NCBI GenBank assembly: GCA_949317995.1
Contig: OX439039.1
Coordinates: 78,288,002-78,352,001, forward strand
Reading direction: 5' to 3'
Source: Acholoe squamosa
Taxonomy: Eukaryota > Annelida > Polychaeta > Phyllodocida > Polynoidae
Length of the DNA stretch: 64,000 nucleotides
Below the pieces are notes generated by a model. The model ran no database searches and had not been told where the DNA came from. It worked only from the letters and a program-made list of their open reading frames with translations. Positions 23,301-35,114 of this stretch are shown here, piece after piece (within the stretch, counting starts at the first letter, position 1; every line of letters begins with the position of its first letter). A program made the position numbers and the translations under genes.

Positions 23301-23576
23301 GGGGTCATCCTTGTGTATGTATTTGTGGTGTGTGCTAGGTGGGGATTGAAAAGTGTGCATTAATTATCAAAGGCATCCATGCAAAGCTTAGAAAATCATG
23401 GGAATAGGCATTTTGATTTATCATATTATCTACTTCAGTATGGCATATCCCAAGATACAACGACTGGACACATTCCCAGCTGGAAAGGAAGTGTCCCTAG
23501 TGTGCCTTGGGGAATGACCTTCAGACAATAATGAGAGAAACATTTTCCAGGAAGTAAGGTGCATTTTGAAGCCCCT

Positions 23577-23578
<2 letters not shown>

Positions 23579-23629
<51 letters not shown>
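23579..23629. repeat. (TA)n microsatellite
   Basis: About 50 bases of TA repeat. Confidence 0.95.
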
Positions 23630-23631
<2 letters not shown>

Positions 23632-23810
23632 CTGTATATCGGCTGATAGACCCATCACACCATCAATGCAGACCAATAGGGCTGCCAGAGGTTTCTATAA
23701 TATCCAGTGTTATACCACGATTTGTGGGTTACACAGTGCTTTTTGGTGTCTATTCCCATCCACATATCTGTCGATATTGCACACCCTACAGGCTGTAACA
23801 TCAATTTTGG

Positions 23811-23895
23811 AAGGCGTGTGGTTATCCATGGAAGGCGTGCGGTTATCCATGTAAGGCGTGCGGTTATCCATGTAAGGCGTGCGGTTATCCAGGAT
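23811..23895. repeat. 21-bp minisatellite, four units
   Basis: Four tandem copies of AAGGCGTGCGGTTATCCATG-type units; an inverted partial unit (ATAACTGCACGCCTC) follows at once. Confidence 0.9.
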
Positions 23896-23939
23896 AACTG
23901 CACGCCTCTCATGTCCTCCCATGTCATATGTTACATGTT

Positions 23940-24012
23940 AAAACCCATGATAACCTTGACCAGAACAGGGCTCGAACCTGCAGCCTCAGATCCCTAGTCC
24001 AACCCCCTATGC
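23940..24012 (-). repeat. tRNA-like sequence
   Basis: On the minus strand there is an A-box-like TGGCGCACTGCATAGG and a good B box GGTTCGAGCCC, but the acceptor stem does not pair. Probably a SINE head or tRNA pseudogene. Confidence 0.5.
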
Positions 24013-24057
24013 AGTGCGCCACAGGGACTGACGAGATACGCACGGTTAGAACCAGGT

Positions 24058-24575
24058 CTTCGTATGATACAAAGCCGTGAGCGCTGTCGCTGTCCGCTGC
24101 CGGGCGAGGAGGTGTATTATACACAAACATAACCGCGAGATGCAGTGAACCGAGAAGGCGCGGTGGTCTAGCGGTTAGCACGTCGCGCTCAGCCGTCAGA
24201 GGTACCTGGATCGCGCCCCGGTCCGTGCGCATCTTTTTTCGCCGTGTGCGCTGTCGCTGTCCGCTGCTGGGCTAGGAGGTGTATTTTATACACAAAAATA
24301 ACAGCGAGATGCATCTTTTTTCGCCGTGTGCCCTGTCGCTGTCTGCTGCCATGCGACGAGGTGTATTCAGTACACAAACATAACAGCGAGACGCATTGAA
24401 ATCTATTTTTGCCGTGTGCGCTGCCGCTGTCCGCTGCTGGGCTAGGAGGTGTATTTTATACACAAACATAACCGCGAGAAGCATCTTTTCTTCGCCGTGT
24501 GTCGCTGCCAAGCCTAGCCGAGACCGGGGCTGCCGCTGTCTGCTGCCGGGCGAGGAGGTGTATGTACCGATCGTG
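24058..24575. repeat. ~85-bp GC-rich tandem repeat with an embedded tRNA-like promoter
   Basis: About five units share GCGCTGTCGCTGTCCGCTGC, GGAGGTGTAT, ACACAAACATAAC and GCGAGA. The first unit is interrupted by a tRNA-like block (24160-24232, plus) with an A-box-like TGGTCTAGCGGTTAGCACG. Overlapping minus-strand frames are by-products of the repeat. Confidence 0.8.
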
Positions 24576-24680
24576 TACACACAATGGCTGGCATCGAGTC
24601 CCGGGGAGGGGGAATAATTTTTGTTTTCAACTTGAATTTATTGGTATAATATTGATTATTTATTGGTTTCGTGGTATAAA

Positions 24681-24808
24681 ATAAGTAGTCAATGGATAAC
24701 TCATGACTTGTGTGTGTTAGCAAAGGCTAATAACACTCGGCCTACGGCCTCGTGTCATTATCCTTCACTAACACACATGTGTCATGAGTTATCCATTGAT
24801 TACTTGTT
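24681..24808. mobile_element. 128-bp hairpin MITE
   Basis: Left arm AAGTAGTCAATGGATAACTC and right arm GAGTTATCCATTGATTACTT are inverted, and the pairing continues inward through TGTGTGTTAG/CTAACACACA around a short CGGCCTACGGCC core. Confidence 0.85.
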
Positions 24809-25408
24809 CAATATGGAGTGGCCTTCTGTTGGCCGACACCATGAGTCGTTCAGCTTATAGAACGATCAATCATGTGGCGGAAAATGACGCATATCCTCCA
24901 GCTACAACTATGATATTATCTCTTGAGAATTCAAATGGCTTCCTCATCTAGTTCAAAATAAAAACAAAAATGGTAACCTACATGAACAGGCATATTTCTA
25001 GTTCTATTGTTATTCACTATCAAAGCCCTGTACAGTATACAAATTCCCACAGTCTACAGAATTATATTTGTGCAATCTCCAGGTAAACCAGGGGCGATAG
25101 CAGGGATGTGGGAAAATAGTACAGTTTATGTATTCATACGTGTTTAAAACAAGTATTATAAAAGCGTATTGTTATGTGTTGCAGAGTTATTTAGAACAGA
25201 TAGAGTATTTACACATGATTAGGATAATAAGTCTGTGTGAAACAACCAGTTCTCAATAGATTTTGAATCTATTCATGGGGGGGGGATGTTAGTAATAACT
25301 TAAACTATTTGAATTTATACACCCTATCGTATACAAATAGAATAAGCCAAAGAGGCTTGCAACATGGACTTAAGAAATAAGGCTTAAGGACTCTCTTGTC
25401 TACAATTC
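24809..25408. other. No feature identified
   Basis: Nothing recognised apart from a short G run. Confidence 0.4.
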
Positions 25409-25557
25409 GGGGCCATCCATAAATGATGTCATGGCAAATTTGACTTTTTTCACCCCCTCCCCCATCATGTTTTTCTTTTTGCCAATTTTACAATGCTGAT
25501 GAACCGGGCCTGACCCCCACCCCCTCCCCCATCCGGCATGACGTCATTTGTAGCCCC
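25409..25557. mobile_element. MITE with GGGGCCATCCATAAATGA ends
   Basis: Left GGGGCCATCCATAAATGATG and right CATGACGTCATTTGTAGCCCC are imperfect inverted ends around C-rich CCCCCTCCCCC blocks. 42075-42561 is a longer relative. Confidence 0.65.
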
Positions 25558-26144
25558 TTATTACAATATTTTCCTGGCTTAACGTCGTTAATCATTACAG
25601 ACCAAAGGAAGCTTCAGAAATAGTACCACAAAAATTCAAACTTTTACTTTTTCTATATTCGGGAACATCAACAACATAGGTGAAAGGTTAGGACTAATGG
25701 GTAAAGATGATGTGCAACGCAGTCCCACGTATAACTATGATAATAAGTACAGGAGCCATTTCTCCTCCTCCACCTACTTTTTTCAGGAGGGTGATTCATA
25801 AAAGCTGACATTTCAGATTCAGATATGAATATTTTCAACAAGGAACAAATAAATTGACATAGTATGTATTTCTGATGTAATACATGCCTAGATGCTATTT
25901 TGAATTTTGCAGGAATATCAGACCTCTACACCCGGAGTGTTCAGAGTGGTTCAGACTTCTACACCCAGAGGTTGTTTAAAAACAGTGGTAAATAGCATAA
26001 CATAAGCTCCTCATGGTGTCCTACACGCCAACATAAGCTCCTTATGGTGCCCTACATGTCAGGCTATGGCTTCTTGAATAAATTATATAGCATATCATAC
26101 CATAGGACTCTATTATATATTACTTATACACTGTAGTATAGGAC
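25558..26144. other. No gene identified
   Basis: Contains a MITE left end (GGTGATTCATAAA, 25791-25803) and a local duplication ACATAAGCTCCT(C/T)ATGGTG near 25998 and 26031. Confidence 0.5.
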
Positions 26145-26317
26145 TGTAATAGTTATGAGTAGACGCATGCGGCGGGGAGAGACGAGCCTATCCGGCGGAG
26201 AGTTCAGATGTAGTGCGCACGGCCGACACCGGGGGGCGCCTCTGTGGGTGGAAGCTGCCTTATTTGGGAATAAGTGGGCGTGGCTTGGGGTGTGACGTCG
26301 CAGTGTGAGGAGGGGAG

Positions 26318-26325
26318 TATAAAAG
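26318..26325 (+). promoter_or_regulatory. TATA box of solo LTR
   Basis: TATAAAAG, 219 bases before the polyadenylation signal of the same LTR. Confidence 0.75.
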
Positions 26326-26536
26326 ACAGAACGGAACGGGAAACTGAGGAGGAATGAGTTGGAGTTCAGCCGAGCAGACGTACTAAGGAGATACAGCAGA
26401 CGAGAGCAGATCCGCCGGAGCTCGAGACGAGAAGCCGTCCGCTGGAAGAGCTAGCAAGCTGGGTGTATTGATATAGTGCAGCAGAATAGATGACCGGTGT
26501 TCCTAAGCCTAAGGGCAGCTGGGATTGTGGCCCCTG

Positions 26537-26542
26537 AATAAA
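26537..26542 (+). promoter_or_regulatory. Polyadenylation signal of solo LTR
   Basis: AATAAA, 54 bases before the LTR end. Confidence 0.7.
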
Positions 26543-26599
26543 GAAAGACATTGTTGATTGAACCTTACTCGGCGTTAGCCTTTATTTCCTTTACAGGAC

Positions 26600-27583
26600 T
26601 CTAACTTCAGTGTGTATACACTAGATATATGTTAATACTTCATGGCTGACCTCTCCGTCCTCACCTTAAGTTTCTAGAGCATGTAACATTCTACCTTCTA
26701 AAATCCCATTGGTAGCAAGTGTGCAAACCTTTGACCAAGCAATATATATTCTATACGTCATGGTGTGTAACGTTGAATGGAGGACAAGTCCCATATACCC
26801 TGACTATAAGCTCGCTACTGTCACGACGAAGGGTGACAGTGATGCAGGGAAACACCCCCCTCCCCTCGCATCCCACAATATCGCTCTCAGCTTCCCTGTA
26901 ATTATCTTCATCTTGATTGGCTTGCTCAAAACAAAGTGCAAAATAAAGGTTTGAATCAATTTAGAATAAATATATATAATTGGGGTTATATGGTAGATGA
27001 ATTGATAAGTGAAAATAAAACGAAAGGCAGCTCTGCGAGATTAGATATCATCCATCTATCTCACGCAATTTATTAGGGATTCCCGCAGCTAGAGAAGATA
27101 ATAATGTGCTCTAGGGTGCCATCAGGTACCCAACTGTAACTCCTGGGTGCTAAAAGAAGAGACTTTAAAATTCACCTTTCCCGGTACATTCAGCTATTTG
27201 TGGAACATTCTCAGGCCAAGGTTACATCTTTAAGCTAAGAGAGCCAACACACAGGAAGTATCTGAACCATCCATGCATGGATGGATGCAAACTCCCACCA
27301 ATGTGCTATATCACCCTGTATACATCTTAATATACAGCACGACTTTAGTATGAATCATACAAGTAAATCCTGAGTACTGTATCCGCATTAGGCTGTGCTG
27401 TAATGGAAAATATAATGTGAAGAAGGATATAGCTATACGTGATTGACTCATATTATATTCATTTATATGAACATGCTTACTGAAATGAAAGCTGCCTTAA
27501 GTCATGAGCTAGTAGCTAAATTCTACGTTTTGCTATGTCTTTCTCCTACCAAAAAAATACCCAAAAAAATCAGGTACGTAGTA
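26600..27583. other. No feature identified
   Basis: No gene or repeat structure recognised. Confidence 0.4.
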
Positions 27584-27905
27584 AAGGGAGTGGTCATTAT
27601 TTATCAACAGGGGGGGTGGTGGGTTTTCGTGCGGACGTGCGGAAATTTTTTCCGCCCCCCCCCTTGACGGCAGTCAAAATTTTTTCCGCCCACCCCTGCG
27701 CCGGAGGCGCGGCGAGTTTTTGCGCCCCTCTTTGATCTATAGTAGCGCGCGGGCTTTTTTGCTAAAAAGAGGGTGAATTTTTTTAGCCCCCCCCTCAAGA
27801 GGGGTCAAAATTTTTTTAAGCCCCCCCCTCGGGAGGGGTCTGAAAATTTTACGCCCCCCCTCAAACCCACCACCCCCCCTGTTGATAAATAATGACCACT
27901 CCCTT
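27584..27905. mobile_element. G/C-run hairpin MITE, full copy
   Basis: Left AAGGGAGTGGTCATTATTTA and right TAAATAATGACCACTCCCTT are near-perfect inverted ends; the interior alternates G- and C-runs with TTTTT stretches. 57372-57690 is a full second copy; 7834-8026 is shorter. Confidence 0.85.
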
Positions 27906-27973
27906 AGCACCAACAATCTACGTAGATCTACCTCTGTGCAACGTCTATCTACGAATGTGTGTTTACTGGGTAT
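27906..27973 (+). repeat. 3' tail fragment of a tRNA-headed repeat
   Basis: ATCTACGTAGATCTACC...GTTTACTGGGTA matches the right end of 39320-39633. Confidence 0.55.
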
Positions 27974-28540
27974 ACATTGATTTCCAACACTTCAAAGGTA
28001 TTGTTTCTTTTCCATCTTCAATTCTGTTATAACTGATGAGGTGCAGTATCCAGTCAATACGAAAACTCGCAGGACAGAGGCCATTGCTGTCAAAATCGCT
28101 ACTGGGCCTGCAGAAATGACCAGACTGCGAGACCGAATATCTGGCTGTAATCTTAGGACCATGGGCTACATATTGGTTTCCGGTCCTGCCAAAATAAGTC
28201 TGGGCCTGCAGACCGAATGACCTGCAGAGGGAAAAACGTTTTGTATAGACTGTCAGTATCTAGAAACTCCTCCTAGGGTACACGATATGTTTCTTGGTAT
28301 CAATTTCCGTGTTTACAGGGTATCCACAGTCACGATTTGCATAGATTATGGCTGGCAGAATAAATCACCCATCTTTTATTGTATGTCACTAGTTGGTGGG
28401 TTAGCCCTATGGTCATCAAATGGGCTGATCTCATATGGGTATTAGTATGAAAACGAGGGTACATCCGATCCTTGTCTTAAGTCAGCTGCACGGGGAAAGA
28501 CTGTCCTTAAGGTTCCGCCTGTTTGAATAGTTCATTTTAT

Positions 28541-28752
28541 TTTAACCCTTTAAGGCCCTACATATAATGCATTAAAGCATGATGACCAATTTGGCCGTCA
28601 TGTTACACAAAGGCAGCTCTGGTGACTAACTCACAAGGTCTACATTCATGCATCGTGCCAACCCTACGGGATTGATACACGAATGCACAATGATGACCAA
28701 TGAGCTTGACGCACTCCTGTATCAGCGACGCACTCCTGTTTCAGCGGAGATA
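28541..28752. repeat. GCATCATG-rich MITE, divergent copy
   Basis: Starts TTTAACCCTTTAAGGCCC and contains ATGATGACCAAT and GACGCACTCCTGTATCA, resembling 15515-15765. Confidence 0.5.
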
Positions 28753-30792
28753 ACACGTAATCAATTACCTTAGGCAATTTATAGAAGGGGACTATAGCAC
28801 TTTAGAACAGTGTAACCGTCGGGCCGCCCGATGGTTAGGCCTGTCGGGTTTACTAGCTGTATGATCGATACTATAAGAGACAACACATACAAGCAAATAG
28901 AGTTTCCAAAATAAATTACTTTTATTACAGTTTTAACAATAACTGTCGGTATGTGTATCAATCTTGTATGAACTCTCAATACCATCTAGGACTAGATAAA
29001 TCTTTATAAGAACATAGCAAAGTTAGGATGTGCGAGTCGTCTTAGGATCTAAGACGTACTAGCGCTGTATCCTGAGGTGAACCCTTATAAATGGTGCCAA
29101 TTAACACCACGTGACTAATTAGAAAAGAAATGAACATGAAAGCGTCCACATATGGAGGGAAGACGCTTGGCGACAAAGTAGTTATATAATAAGATTAAAG
29201 TCGCCATAGTGTGAACAACAACGGAACTATGTGAGTTTAGTAATATACCCGGTCGGTACATAGTGTTTCAATGGTAAGTATACTGGTAGGTGAGTATCAA
29301 GGAAATCTATGGCAAAAATACCAACTCTGGTACACAGTATATTTTCTCCCCGTCTACTCAGACTCCTTTTTTTATAACGAGCATTGCTTATAAGGATTTC
29401 TTTATGTGTGATTAGGTGTATAAGAAGATCGATTACTGTGTTATGCGAGAAGGGAGGTACTCTAGCTCTTCTGTAGATACATTATTTTGGTGTCTTCTCA
29501 CTTCCTGGTTCCCCGGCCTGATTCCCAGGGCCTCCTAGCTGCAGCTCTGAAGGTCAATAATTATGTGCATGCAGGAAACACCCGTGTTGGACAGGTTAGT
29601 TTATCTATATATGCATCAAGTCTCGGCCTGTCAAGATGTAGATGACTTTAGGACTTTAGGACATCATATATTTAGGCATAACTGCTGGATGCTGAGATAA
29701 ATGAGAGCAAGAGAATACTTCGAGAAGACTTAGCCTATGAGTATTGATCTTTATTGATCTCTAAATGACTATCAAAATCTGTGAATTCCTCTAGCACGAC
29801 AGCCAGTTATTGAAATGTGATAGAAAACTGTGTAATCATCTCTGGCTATAACTATACGGAGGCAATCATCTTGGGTTAAATGCAATTGCTGGAGGGTTTT
29901 TTCGCAATAATTATAATCAACGCTTTTTAAGGAATGACCTCCAGACCACACCAATCGTCACCTGTATTTTGATCTGGCCCCAAAACACTCAATTCTTATC
30001 AATTGGATTTGCTGGAAGCAATGTATTATGTTCTTTTCCATGTGTTTTCTTTATCTTTAATCTCAGATGAGGTATTTAAAAACATTTTTTTAACTACATT
30101 TCCTCATTGAAAAGCAACAAAAAGTTATGGTGGACTGTTTTGTGTGCATGGGTGATTCCCATCGTCAGAGTTTCGGAATCCTTCCAGATACATTAAAACT
30201 ATTACAGTACTATTGCCAATGCCAATAAGATGTCGTGCCAAGAGGAGGGTAGACACCTTTAGATGTGCACACTACTTATACAATAGATCTAGAGCAGGAA
30301 GTTTCCTTTAAACACTACATAGTTGTACGACATGCTTGCATATAACAGTATCCTAGGTGTGTTGGGTAGTGATAGCTTTTCTCACAGATGCCAACAATAT
30401 GCATTCCCCAGGCAAAGATAAGTATACCCTCCCCCTTGTGGGGAATCGAAATCATGTACGAATGTGCCCTTTTAACCTAACATTGTGGATTATTTCCAGG
30501 TGAATAATATAGAGAATTCTCTTTTTCTTCTCCCTCAGAGGGTTTGCGCAATTTCGGAACCCTCAAACCCCTACCACCCTGCCCCTGTTAAAAAGTGACC
30601 ATACTCTTGAGCAGTTTTGAATATTGGCGTGAATCATAATTAAATGAAAAGTAGTCATTTGTTGAATTAAACATTCACAGAAAATATATTGTTAAAAAAG
30701 TGATGAATAGTGATCGCTTTAGGGTGATCAATATGACGAGGACTGGGGGGAGCACCCTTGTCATCTTTGGGTCATCATATGTGATCACTTAA
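28753..30792. other. No gene identified
   Basis: 28817-29228 has some LTR-like features on minus but no target duplication. 30430-30605 resembles a decayed G/C-run hairpin MITE. Confidence 0.4.
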
Positions 30793-31089
30793 GTTCTTGT
30801 TGATGACCTATTATTATGTAATGTGAAAAGTCTTGCAACAAGAAGGAAAGGAGTACTTGCATGTATGATGTACAAGTATATACAGGAACCGGAGAATAGA
30901 ATAACCCCAGTAAGACCTCTCAGGGGTAATGATAGAATAAAAATTAGAGTAAATAGACCTAGAATACAATTATACAGATCGAGTCCATTATATAGAGGCA
31001 ATATCATCTGGAAATATTTACCTGTACAAGTACGGTCTGCAGATAACTTGCAAAAGTTCAAGAAGTACTTAGGTGACATATTAGTATGA
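30793..31089 (+). pseudogene. C-terminal fragment of a LINE reverse transcriptase polyprotein
   Basis: 99 codons open to TGA 31087-31089. The stretch RRKGVLACMMYKYIQ and especially RIQLYRSSPLYRGNIIWKYL, followed by a final FKKYL, is the conserved tail of non-LTR retrotransposon ORF2 proteins (form R..L..mPLYRG..LWN.LP). Upstream is a stop and unrelated sequence, so the copy is 5'-truncated, the usual fate of LINE insertions. A non-coding tail follows with CAATAAACC and short TTCAAAC tandem units to 31303. I cannot tell which LINE clade it is. Confidence 0.72.
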
Positions 31090-31303
31090 CTCTGATTTAA
31101 TATTTGAAATATCTTGAATTATAATATATATGACTATTGTGAGTTATGCGACTGCTCATGGAAACCACCTGTTTAACAACAATTGAATGTATCATTGCAA
31201 ATGTTTGATTGTATCCACCTTTTTCGGCTGATAATTGAAAAAGCTTCAATACATTAAGATATTGTTGGCCAATAAACCTTTTTCAAACTTCAAACTTCAA
31301 ATT
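30793..31303 (+). mobile_element. 5'-truncated LINE
   Basis: Coding tail plus a 3' non-coding region ending in an AAACTTCAAACTTCAAA tandem, as expected for LINEs that end in short repeats instead of poly(A). Confidence 0.65.
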
Positions 31304-31803
31304 GATTAGTTTTTTTCTTCGACTTTTGTCTGCATTTTGGAGCAAAACATGAAGTCATCAAAATGATGATAGGGGTGATCACTTTGATTACCTTTCCTCT
31401 TCTTTTACTGCTTTTATCCCATATGACATACATTTGCAGTTTTACTGATAGGTGCATATTCCCTTATTAATCTGGGTGAAACTTTTGAACAGGAAAGGTG
31501 TCTAAGCTCTGACTGCATCCATTTTACATTCATTACATTCTAATAAAAAAAAATTTCCAAATGTTCTCATTCTCCATGTTGTCTGAACATTCAATCAGTC
31601 AAAGCTTGCAGTATAGCTATAATTCAATAATGCCCTTGGGTATAAATCATGTATATCACACAATTTTATAGTAGGGGCCCCTGGTGGCAGAAATAAGGTG
31701 CTCAAAATGATCACCTTCTGTCATCTATTGGAAAAGATCACTGAACTCATCTGCACTGATCACTTTTCTATAAGTCCATATTTTCAGTGTTCTTTATTAT
31801 AAA
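31304..31803. other. No gene; 3' flank of the serine protease gene
   Basis: No frame or repeat recognised except the polyadenylation signal next to 31804. Confidence 0.45.
31793..31798 (-). promoter_or_regulatory. Polyadenylation signal of serine protease gene
   Basis: AATAAA on minus, five bases beyond the stop codon, implying a very short 3' UTR. Confidence 0.6.
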
Positions 31804-31995
31804 TCAGTAGTTCTGTGGCTTGTTTCCTGGCAATCCGGGTACATTAGCCCGGATCCAGTCGATGAATGGTTCTATTCCAGCGTACACTCCGGTCGCTCCC
31901 TTGCACCGAGCTCCGGATGCCCAGGATGCTACTCCGGCTACCACCCAATCACCCTCTCCTGTGATGTCACAGTTCAATGGGCTCCCACTGTCACC
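31804..31995 (-). CDS. Serine protease exon 6 (catalytic Ser, C-terminus)
   Basis: Acceptor TTTATCCAG|GGT; encodes GDSGSPLNCDITG, WVVAGVASWASGARC, TGVYAGIEPFIDWIRANV and a 12-residue tail ending NKPQNY; stop TGA 31806-31804. Confidence 0.93.
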   Translation of the reverse strand, partial: GDSGSPLNCDITGEGDWVVAGVASWASGARCKGATGVYAGIEPFIDWIRANVPGLPGNKPQNY

Positions 31996-32248
31996 CTGGA
32001 TAAAGAAATCATAGATTGAATTTGTTGAAAAAAGACTGTATAGGGGAGAGACAAGTCAGACAGATAGATACACAGATACAAGAGTGAGACCGAGAGAGCC
32101 AGACAAACAATCATGCATACAGACAACTTTAAAGAGCCAGGGGGAGACAGATAGAGAATTAGAGAGATAGATAGAGGGTGAGAGAAAGAGGGAGAGGGGG
32201 GAGAGAGAAATAGAAAAAGAGACAGACAGACAGACAGAGGGTGAGAGA

Positions 32249-32299
<51 letters not shown>

Positions 32300-35040
32300 G
32301 GAAAGAGACAGACAGATACAGTCTGAAGGACTTTTGAAATACCAGGAAAAATAGGGATGCCCAGAAATAAATGATATATACACGTGGAAGAACCTGGCAT
32401 GTGAGGCACATTCAGTAGGTAGCAGCTTTAAGTACAAATTTGCGGAAAGCAATTTTCTACTAGTACTATAAATATGTACTTAAAACCCCACTTTAAAAAA
32501 TGATCAGTCACTTCCTCAAATTTGAGATAAACATTTGTTAAGCTCGATGGTGATAAAACTGCGAGATACTGACAAAAATCTATAGGTTTGTGAGCATCTC
32601 ACAACCATCAGGCTAGATACTGACAAAACTGCGAGATACAGACAAAACATGTCCAGATGGTGACAAAAGGGGCTTTTGTCACCATCTCACAATGCATACA
32701 AGCTAGATGGTGACAAAATTGCCAAAGTGTCACAAAACCCTTGTTTTTGTCTTTAAAACCTATGTTCTATGCATGAATCTCAGTGGGGGAAAAATCTGAA
32801 GTGGTTTCTGTCACTAACTTGCAGTTTCATAACATGAATTTTTAGATGGCAATTGCCCAAAAAGGTTTTTTGACACTATCTCACCATTCTTTCACACAAA
32901 TCTCAGTGGAAAAATACTAAAAATTGGTTTCTGTGACTATCTCATAGGTTTGTAGCTTTAATTTTTAGATGAAAATTGCACAAAAATTGTTTATATCAAT
33001 TATAGCACCTATTTTTTGCACAAATCTCAGCGGAAAAATACCAAAAATTGTTTTTTGTCACTATCTCGCAGTTACTTGAAATCTTTTGTTGAAAATGTCC
33101 TAAATATGGTTTTTGTCATTATTAACAAAAAAGGTTTTTGTCACTATCTCACAGCTTTCTTGCCTAAATTCTTGGTTTTAATTGGCCAAAAATGGTTTTT
33201 GTCACTATCCCACCTATTTTTCACACAAAGCTCAGTGGGAAAGTACTAAAAAAGTGGTTGTTGTCAGTATCTCGCAGTTTTGTAGCATAAATTTTAGATG
33301 AAAATTTGCCAAAAATATTTGTTGTCTCTATCTCACCATTTTTTCATACTAAAAAGTGGTTATTGTCACTGTCTTGCAGTTTTGTTACACAAATGTCTAG
33401 ATGAAAATTGCCCAAAATTGGCTTTTGTCACTATCTCACAGTTTTGTGCCTCAGATATAAGTCTCCCCTCACCTTCTCTAGAGATGCCCAATCTATTTCC
33501 TGCATAGAACATAGGTTTTAAAGACAAAAACAGGGGTTTTGTGACATTTTGGCGATTTTGTCACCATCTAGCCTCAATGCATTGCGAGATGGTGACAAAA
33601 GCCCCTTTTGTCACCATCTGGACATGTTTTGTCTGTATCTCGCAGTTTTGTCGGTATCTAGCCTGATGGTTGCGAGATGCTAACAAACCTATACATTTTT
33701 GTCAGTATCTTGCAGTTTTGTCACCATCTAGCTTAACAACACTTTCTTCTTGAACTTTGTCTCAGGAGGGTCCTCACCCAGAACGCACCTGACTGTGTCT
33801 GACTGCGCAAGCAACCAGGTTCACAGTGACTGAGCATATAGGACTTTTATGTAAGGAAATGTTTTTTTTTATACCAATCGTGATATGATATTCTGCACAT
33901 CGAGGGTATCATGGGACTGGTACAAATAAAGCAGTATGTTATTGTTGTTTTAAGGGGTGTGGTATGGATGCACAGGAGCAATGAATCAGTACACAATAAA
34001 ATAGTACAGGTAACGTTGGAAAGTGACATGCACAATTGGGATACATATAGGCTTGCACTTAAATGTAACTGACCAAATGGTATTAACAGCAAGTTTTAAT
34101 TGAAATAATTGAAAATAAAAAAGATAAATGAATCAAACATACACAGTCACATTCATGTATTCTGTTTTAGCACTAAATAATGAGATATTAAAGATTAGAA
34201 TGTGCTGTGTATCCACAGGCCAATAGAATTGGTACTGACAGAATTTCGGACAACAAAAACACATTCAGCGTCCATTTACAATGACAAAAACACTTCCAGC
34301 ATCCATTAAGGAAGACAAATTCAAATATGTTAGATATGCTCGTTGTAAATGGACGTCAAAATTGGTTTTGTCGTTACAAATTCGATTGCCTTGTGGACAC
34401 ACAGCTTGAAATGTTCAACTCTTACATGGCAGACTCCATCCTCAGGGCCAGCTACACAGACATGTTCATCGAGGATATTTTTCCCCCAACCTGGCCTCAG
34501 AGTGTCCCATATCCTAGTGCACTCTGATTTAGAATGCACTACAGTCTTCAGCTCACGTAGGTACGAGCTAACATCACGAGTATCGGGATCTGAGGGAGAG
34601 AATATGGGGGTGATACAATATAACAGGTTGCACATTTTATCTAAAACTGGGCACTTTAACACAAAAGGGTTCGAAGGGCAAAACAGACAGAGATAATGTA
34701 AAAAAAGTAAGAAGGTTGGTTTCAGGCTATAGGTTAAACATCTAGGGTAGGCTACGTTGATCTTTTTTTTTTCATTACCTTCACTTTAGTTTCAATCCAA
34801 TTTGTTTACTTCAGTTATCTTGACATCAATTTAATTGCATCCCAAAATTCCCAGACGCCTAAAACACCTGAAAGCAGTTTTTTTCAAACAAGTTCAAAAA
34901 GGTTCTGCCCTGTTTTGAAACACATACAGTGGAAAGCGGCACAAAGAAAGGAAAGGACATACACAGGGTCATCAAAAAAGATATGATCTACCAAAAAAAA
35001 AGAAAAAAAAAAGAATTACAGAAAGACAGGCATGGATACA

Positions 35041-35114
<74 letters not shown>

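Larger units (their letters stand above)
26145..26595 (+). mobile_element. Solo LTR, Ty3/Gypsy type
   Basis: 451 bp starting TGTAATAG and ending TTTACA, flanked on both sides by GGAC (26141-26144 and 26596-26599), a 4-bp target duplication. It contains a TATA box TATAAAAG (26318-26325) and a polyadenylation signal AATAAA (26537-26542) in the right order for plus-strand transcription. There is no adjacent internal region or second LTR, so it is the product of LTR-LTR recombination. TGT...ACA ends and a 4-bp duplication favour Ty3/Gypsy; the superfamily is inferred. Confidence 0.82.

Noticed and set aside
23655..24580. Overlapping frames with repeated short motifs on both strands
   Set aside because: They are generated by the 21-bp and 85-bp tandem arrays and are open in several frames at once.
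28817..29228. Possible second solo LTR on minus (TGTT...ACA ends, TATAAAG and AATAAA-like words)
   Set aside because: No matching target duplication at any choice of ends; the signals are too weak alone.
30120..30300. Cys-containing frame near 30130 resembling a zinc-finger N-terminus
   Set aside because: Spacing does not fit any zinc-finger family and the frame soon meets stops.
31974..32452. Three Ser/Leu-rich minus frames of 97-145 codons
   Set aside because: Translation of a (GA)n and purine-rich tract in the protease intron.
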